Positions 58,004 through 64,000 of a stretch of 64,000 bases of DNA are shown piece after piece. Each line of letters starts with the position of its first letter. Within the stretch, counting starts at the first letter, position 1. A model generated the notes under the pieces. That model saw nothing but the letters and a program-made list of their open reading frames with translations, was not told the DNA's origin and ran no database searches. Source of the DNA: Gnetum montanum (lineage: Eukaryota; Streptophyta; Gnetopsida; Gnetales; Gnetaceae). The stretch covers positions 781,347-845,346 of the forward strand of contig MNCI01020127.1 of NCBI GenBank assembly GCA_015680685.1. The letters run 5' to 3'. The translations under genes were made by a program, and so were the position numbers.

Positions 58004-60565
58004 CAGATATTTTATTAATTAAAATAAAGAAAGAAAAAAATTAAAGTGTTCACCTCCTATGAAGAGTCAAACTACAAATTGTGGAATAAAAACGTAAGTA
58101 TGATAAAACTAATAAAACAAGCTCAAATCTAGAGCAAAACATATATTCAAAGGGTCAAATTAAACCTCTGAAGGGTTGGGTAATGAATAGAGATGCTATA
58201 GATGCAATCTAGAATCAATTCTGGGCCAAAACAGGGTTGTTTTAGGCAATGTTCTAGTTATTAACTTAGGAGCTAAAAAATCCTAGCTTTAGAAAGTGAT
58301 GTAGGAGCTGAAAAAATTCTAACTTTGGAAAGTGACATGGAAGTCTAAAAGTTCTATCTCTGGAAGTGACATAGAAGGTGCAAAAGACATTGAAGGTAAC
58401 TGAGGAGCACGTAGGTGCTATGGTGGTGGCAAGCACTCATGCTCTTGATCTCTTAAGATCTAAACAATGTTGTCAAATCTCAAAAAACTCTAACCAGGTC
58501 TCCCATGATCCTCACTTTACTAAATCTCCAAAGATTCAATTATCCAACTAAAGATCCCCAACCCTCAACTTGTGTTTCTAGGTTGTATTTTATAGGCTCA
58601 AAGTTATCAAGTTTAATTTAGGATTGCTAAAAATGAACTTGGAATTTTAGCAAGTTGTTTCAAATTGACACATGTTTGAAAATAGCAAGTTNGCGGGAAA
58701 ATCGAGTTGGGAGACACGTGGCGTGTCGACCGGGCATGTACATTTTAGAAATATGGTATATGCTGGGCGTATACGCTACATCAGGCCGGCGTATACGTCG
58801 GACTTGCTGGGCGTGTGAACTTGGGTGGACGCTAGGCGTATACGCGGATGGATGATGGCGTATACGCTGGGGTGTATACGCTGATGGATGCTGGCCGCAG
58901 ACTTGCTTCAATTCTTACTCCTGTTACACTTGCTGAGCGTACATGTGAGGCGTGTATGCTGGGCGTCTAGCGNACTCCTGTTACACTTGTTGAGCGTACA
59001 TGTGAGGCGTGTATGCTGGGCGTCTAGCGTATACACTGGGTGTATACGCTAGGCGTAGACGCTGGGCGTCTATGCTGAGCGTAGACGCTGGCACAACACT
59101 TGGTAAAAATCGAGTGTTTCAGTCCTCAAAATTGCCATGTGTGACTCCAAATGTAGCCGACGTCGTCTGAGGGTCACAGGGATCTGCTTCTTGTTGGACA
59201 AGTGCCAAACTCGAAATTTTTTTGTGGTGTTTCACAGATATTTTATTAATTAAAATAAAGAAAGAAAAAAATTAAAGTGTTCACCTCCTATGAAGAGTCA
59301 AACTACAAATTGTGGAATAAAAACGTAAGTATGATAAAACTAATAAAACAAGCTCAAATCTAGAGCAAAACATATATTCAAAGGGTCAAATTAAACCTCT
59401 GAAGGGTTGGGTAATGAATAGAGACGCTATAGATGCAATCGAGAATCAATTCTGGGCCAAAACAGGGTTGTTTTAGGCAATGTTCTAGTTATTAACTTAG
59501 GAGCTAAAAAATCCTAGCTTTAGAAAGTGATGTAGGAGCTGAAAAAATTCTAACTTTGGAAAGTGACATGGAAGTCTAAAAGTTCTATCTCTGGAAGTGA
59601 CATAGAAGGTGCAAAAGACATTGAAGGTAACTGAGGAGCACGTAGGTGCTATGGTGGTGGCAAGCACTCATGCTCTTGATCTCTTAAGATCTAAACAATG
59701 TTGTCAAATCTCAAAAAACTCTAACCAGGTCTCCCATGATCCTCACTTTACTAAATCTCCAAAGATTCAATTATCCAACTAAAGATCCCCAACCCTCAAC
59801 TTGTGTTTCTAGGTTGTATTTTATAGGCTCAAAGTTATCAAGTTTAATTTAGGATTGCTAAAAATGAACTTGGAATTTTAGCAAGTTGTTTCAAATTGAC
59901 ACATGTTTGAAAATAGCAAGTTTGACCTTTGTTTTTGATGCCCAGTGTCATTTTTTCTTTTGACATCCAACATCAACTAGCTCTTTGATGTTCCATGGCA
60001 ATCTTGCTTTTGACCTCAATCATACTTAGAAAATTTTGACCATTTTCCAAATTTTTTTAAAGTTACTAGAATTGACACTGAAAAGTTGAGATATGACCCC
60101 AAATGATCCCTAGATGTCTCCAAAGGTCAAAAAGGTATCTTCCAAGGCTTTTTTTGGGGGTATTTTATGCTACAATACTAAAAGAAATCCAATTTGACAT
60201 TCGTTCATCCATAACACTTATAAAAATTTTGACCCTTGTCAACTCCAACACTAAGGAAAATTTTCATGTTGAAGCTTCAATCACTTAGAAAAAATTTATC
60301 GTCAAAGAAATACTTAGAAAAATTATGACTAGAGCTCTAACTCCAATTACTTAGAAAATTTGACTTTGAAGTTTTTCAAGAATCATAGAAAATTAAGTTC
60401 ATAAGTTGGATTATGTATCCAAATGGTTTCAAATGGCCCCTAGGAGTTGAGAATATGTTTTGTAATGATGTACTTGAGGGACTTGGTGCTCAGATTCTCA
60501 TGAAAGAATGTTGAAACCACACTTAGTTTCAATTCAAAGTGAAGCAAAAAAAAATGGGTATAATA
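58004..60565 (-). repeat. 5' LTR of element D, right portion, with a suspect internal duplication
   Basis: It continues the LTR broken at 41241 and aligns with 29540-30832. Between 58692 and 59922 it contains a second copy of 57519-58691, including part of the element C LTR, bounded by single Ns. U3 has repeated TTAGAAAA(A)TTTTGA-type units near 60010-60370. Confidence 0.8.
58692..59922. other. Probable false duplication at assembly joins
   Basis: After the N at 58692, the sequence 58693-58972 repeats 57519-57798. After the N at 58973, the sequence 58974-59922 repeats 57743-58691. Identity is near complete, with only a few substitutions. Single Ns at both joins suggest contig ends placed side by side without removing overlap. 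Confidence 0.8.
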
Positions 60566-61108
60566 GATATATTAGTGTAGTTATTGATAGAAAATATTTT
60601 CTTTAAAATTTTCATGTTAAGAGAGATATCATCATTTTTAATGAAACATTGTATTGGCCTTAAGTTTACTAACATAGAATATTTTTCACTTTATCATATC
60701 CTTATGACTAATTGAAAACTCATTCTAAAGTTCTATACAATAGACGAAATCTATGGAATGCCTAAGTCTAAATTGACTACATGATTGCAAGTGCCTTATT
60801 TGAAAAAATTATGAAGTGGCTAGTCTCTGTACAAACATTACATCATGAAAATATTATTATAAATTATTAACTAAAAATATTATAATCCTAGTGGCATAAT
60901 ATATTTTTTCTTTTTCTTAAATTATTGCAAAATGAACATATAATTCTTGTCATTGGATTGGGAATCGCTTGTTTTCCAAACATGTCTAACAATTTTTATA
61001 AGCACTAAAATATTAAGTTTATTATTACTTCCCTTAGATTATGCCTACTATTGCATGAAATCATGCCTCATCTTCTTTATTAATCTTTATTTCATTTTAC
61101 ATGATCTT
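60566..61108 (-). repeat. Right remainder of LTR F and start of its internal region
   Basis: After GATAT (TSD of D) the old LTR continues to 60696 (ctttatca). From 60697, tatccttatgactaattgaa aligns with the polypurine side of element B (tatccctaggattaactgga). The rest up to 61108 is AT-rich without coding similarity and is cut by element E. Confidence 0.55.
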
Positions 61109-61963
61109 TGATGAGTCGTGATATCAGGTACGTGATATCACATCCGCGATATCGAGTATGTGATACTGAGGCCTTCCAAGCAATATCGAGCATCCGATAT
61201 CGGGGCTTGTCTTGTCACCTACACATAAGAGTGGGCACACATGGTTTGAGTAGTTTTTTTGAGTAGTTTGTTAATTAGTCTTAGCCCCTTACCTGAACTC
61301 TTGCTTTCCTCCCTCTTATAGTTAGAATTATTTCTGTGTGCCCATAGTAGGAGTCATAAAGTGAACAGATTCTCATTCGAGCATTGTGTGCCTGAGCACA
61401 CCTTGTGTACGGCAATAAAGATGAACTTTGTGATAAACCTTGCAGCATCTAGAATAGATTAATTAATGTTTATTGCAGTTATTTAATGCTTTCCTTAGTT
61501 AATTAATGTTCTCTCTCTCACCATATAACTCTCATAAGTAAGCACACTTAGTATGATTACTTCAAGCATGTGTGTAACGCTTGGTAACCCAATAACAATT
61601 AGCGTTTGGTAATTCTAGCAGTGTTGCACTAGTTTAGGATGTGTACGGCAAGTGAGAATGAATGCTGATGTTAGGATTAATTAAAGCATAGTTGAGTAGT
61701 TAAATTAAATTAGTTACTTAGTTATCTCTCTCCTCCCTTTGTAGCACTAGGCCATAAAACATAAAAATATATAAAAATCATATACCTCAAGATTACTGAA
61801 CCATACAATTGTGCTATACAAGTAATCTTGGGAAGATAATGATTAACTAACCCGTCCTTGTTCCACAAAAGTGCATAATCACTTAGTCCTTGGAATTTGA
61901 CTGGATTATGCATGGATGCTCGTATTCATATGGCTGAGCATAGGGATACCTCGCCGCTCATCA
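61109..61963 (+). repeat. 5' LTR of element E
   Basis: It starts TGATGAGTCGTGATATC and ends CTCGCCGCTCATCA. U3 keeps decayed gatatc palindromes (gtgatatcac, gcgatatcga). U5 has the family strings gtgtacggcaagtgagaatg and ataccctcgcc-like sequence. No clear TATAAATA remains; ctacacataagag occupies its place. Confidence 0.88.
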
Positions 61964-61983
61964 TTAGCATTGTTGCCAGGGAC
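61964..61983 (+). promoter_or_regulatory. Primer-binding site of element E, decayed tRNA-Asp type
   Basis: TTAGCATTGTTGCCAGGGAC directly follows the LTR and aligns with the PBS of element A and the tRNA-Asp complement. Confidence 0.72.
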
Positions 61984-62107
61984 TTTGTTGATTATGCGCT
62001 AATTAGAACTTAGGAAATCTTTCTCATCGTTGGAATGAACCCTTAGGGTTGGTTACAAGGAAAAAATAATAATAATATATAATACATTGCACACTGAATA
62101 GACAATC

Positions 62108-64000
62108 ATGTCTCCTTCTTTGTACTGAATTGTTTCACCACCTAGGTCTGATACAAGGAACAATCAGAGGCGTAGTGCACATGATAATCCGCCAGTCCCT
62201 CAACAGTTCCATGTGGTATATGTTCATCCCAATGAGTATATACCAAAGTTTACTTTTATCCTCTACCAGGATGAATAGCTATGTTGGCATGATTTAGAAG
62301 GTAACATAATGTTACCTCTCAATCTTTCCATTCCAGGCATGCTTCTTCATGATCTCACATGAATTGGTATGCAACACTTACAAGCAAAGTACATTGTGCA
62401 TGATCATGACTCGAGAGAGTATCAACCCATGGAGGCACAATGTCAAGGGGATTTATAACAAGAGAGATGTTACGAATTCATGAAGGGGAAGTTTTCGCAG
62501 AATGTCCCACATGTCCTAAGTGAAAATGAGGGTGGTGAACCTGTCTTAGGTAGTCACCCACACAATGATGTTCCCCCCATTGACTTTGATCAAGGGGTTG
62601 TATATCAGAATCTTCACTCAACTATCCATAACCCAGATTCTAGTACCAATAGACATAAAGGATCTGAAAAAGGAACACAAACACATGGCAAAGATGGACA
62701 TTCCGATTGTAACTACGATCAAGGCCGCGACCATTGAAAAGAAGGTAATAAGCACGATCATGGTGATGGTCCTCCTTCTTCTCCACCTTCATCATCTCCT
62801 TCACCCATTCCTTTAGGATCTGGATGCAGTCACAAAGAAAAAGATCATGAGGATAAGGGTAGATGAAATGGGAGTCATAGACGAAACATTTAGGAAAGGG
62901 GATGAGGGCACTCTAGAGAATCATAGCATAGAAGAAGGGAGAGTAGGGAACAACATAGACATCATAGACACCACAGATGGGACAATCATGATGAACCTCA
63001 ACTGACTTCTCAAAGTATGTTAGACATAACTGAGGCTATTAGAATCCCAACAAGGCACCAAAAAGATAGTAGGATCAAGAGATTAGACATAAACAACATC
63101 CCATGATTTGAAGGGGGATACAACGCTGATCCTCAAAATCATCTACAAGCATTCCATGATGCATGTTCCTTAAAAAACATAGAAAATGAATGGAAAAAAC
63201 TAAAGTTGTTCCTACAAACACTAGTCAAAGAAGCGGAGAGCTGGTACCAGTCCTTAGAACCATAATCCATTTGTAGGTGGAGTACCATGTTAGAATTGTT
63301 CAACGATAAGTACCAAACGTACTCCTGAGTGTCCAACCTATGAAAGTAAATCAAAGGATGAAAACAAGTAGGGCATGAACCCTTGGATGTTGCCATGGGC
63401 CGATATTGTGCACTGTTACATCATTTTCCTAGCTATGGTTATTCACAAAGGGATCAACTACGTCATCTCGTAGATGGGCTTAGGCATGAAATGCAAAGAA
63501 CCATTGGGACGTATGCCCAAGGAAGGCTATTTGAGCTTTGGATCCATCAAGTACAGAGACTATTGGAGCATGTTGCTAAAGAGTAAGGTGAGCTAAGGAA
63601 AAGAGAGAGTGCAGAGGAATATAATAGAGATCCTTCCCTTCAAAAGAAGGGAGTAAGATTTTGTGAGGATGAAGAAGTGTCACCACTCAAAGAGATGGTG
63701 AATAGGAAAACTTTGTCGATTCAAAAGTTGACATCAGAAGTATTAGCCAAGGTGGACCAAATGTGGGACTCCCTAGATAATAGATTTCAAACCATTCTCA
63801 AAATAGTAGAGGAGTCTAGAGAGTAAGGTAATGAATGGGAAAAGAGAAAAAAAAGAGAAGTGGAATATGCAAGCAACAAGGATAATGGCAAAGTTTCCAT
63901 CATCGAAGAGGTTGTGGATTCGGATACAGAAAATGATAGTGGATACAGGATATGCCAATACAACCATCCTAAGGGATGTTGCCCTGTAATCTTACATCTA
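62108..64000 (+). pseudogene. gag of element E, decayed and truncated by window end
   Basis: From ATG 62108 a single frame continues to the window end with scattered nonsense codons, the first a TGA at codon 7. It matches the gag of element A throughout. The N-terminal part has VPQQFHVVYVHPNEYIPKF. A 85-codon open part is at 62480-62737. The core FHDACS...KLKLF...LVKEAESWYQSLEP lies near 63150-63265. YSQRDQLRHLVDGLRHEMQ is at about 63440-63496. The zinc-knuckle position near 63945 reads YRICQYNHPKGCC, so its first Cys is Tyr. Unlike element A, no solo LTR interrupts it. Confidence 0.82.

Larger units (their letters stand above)
28540..60565 (-). mobile_element. Element D: Tat/Ogre-like retrotransposon, decayed, split by element C
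   Basis: LTRs are at 28540-30832 and 40339-41241 plus 58004-60565. Flanks GATGT (28535-28539) and GATAT (60566-60570) form a 5-bp TSD with one change. The minus-strand order is 5' LTR, PBS, gag, protease, intron, RT, RNase H, archaeal-type RNase H, integrase, polypurine tract, 3' LTR. The PBS and the PR/RT intron acceptor match those of element C, so both belong to one Tat/Ogre-like group. All genes are broken. LTR start is good to about two bases. Confidence 0.85.
61109..64000 (+). mobile_element. Element E: 5' part of an Athila-like retrotransposon, truncated by window end
   Basis: It comprises 5' LTR, PBS and gag in the same arrangement and family as element A. The 3' end lies beyond the window, so neither TSD nor presence of pol can be judged. 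Confidence 0.88.

Overview
This window is intergenic DNA from a seed plant with a large, repeat-filled nuclear genome. I see no intact host gene and no tRNA or rRNA gene. Almost everything is decayed, nested Ty3/gypsy LTR retrotransposons of two clades. The Athila-like elements have a primer-binding site (PBS) complementary to tRNA-Asp and an Athila-type RT and RNase H. The Tat/Ogre-like elements have a second, archaeal-type RNase H, a DDGA-type protease and a long intron between protease and RT. Coding frames are broken mainly by single nonsense codons, many explicable as C-to-T or G-to-A decay. The species cannot be named from the sequence.

Layout. 1-2356 is the 3' end of a + strand Athila-like element. 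5340-26499 is a minus-strand autonomous Athila-like element (B) with 5-bp target-site duplications (TSDs) AGAGG. It was split inside pol by a + strand gag-protease-only element (A, 13925-21945, TSD GGATT). A in turn carries a solo LTR inside its gag (15719-16727, TSD GTAGG). Two older LTR relics follow (26733-28539). 28540-60565 is a minus-strand Tat/Ogre-like element (D, TSD GATGT/GATAT). Its 5' LTR was split by a younger minus-strand Tat/Ogre-like element (C, 41242-58003, TSD CAAAT/CAGAT). 61109-64000 is the 5' end of another + strand Athila-like element (E).

The most unusual object is in element C. The intron between its protease and RT holds an eight-exon gene on the opposite strand (TATA at 47447, start near 47582, stop at 51732). 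All seven introns are GT-AG and the phases agree from exon to exon. After discounting one inserted T and one assembly overlap, the reading frame is exactly 1053 codons. The N-terminal part resembles an FCP1/NIF-type HAD phosphatase domain lacking its catalytic aspartates. The middle resembles the plant-mobile or plant-transposon-protein domain seen in additional ORFs of plant gypsy elements. The C-terminal part is a charged helical region. The related element D has the same intron position but no such gene.

A second theme is arrays of short palindromes in regulatory positions. GCGATATCGC lies just upstream of the LTR TATA box in the Athila-like family. GCGTATACGC or GCGTAGACGC lies in the U3, leader and antisense-gene intron of C. 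GAAAATTTTC lies in the intron of D, with a variant in D's LTR. Assembly problems are also present: two N gaps, five single-N joins, and a near-identical 1.2-kb duplication at 57519-59922 that looks artificial.
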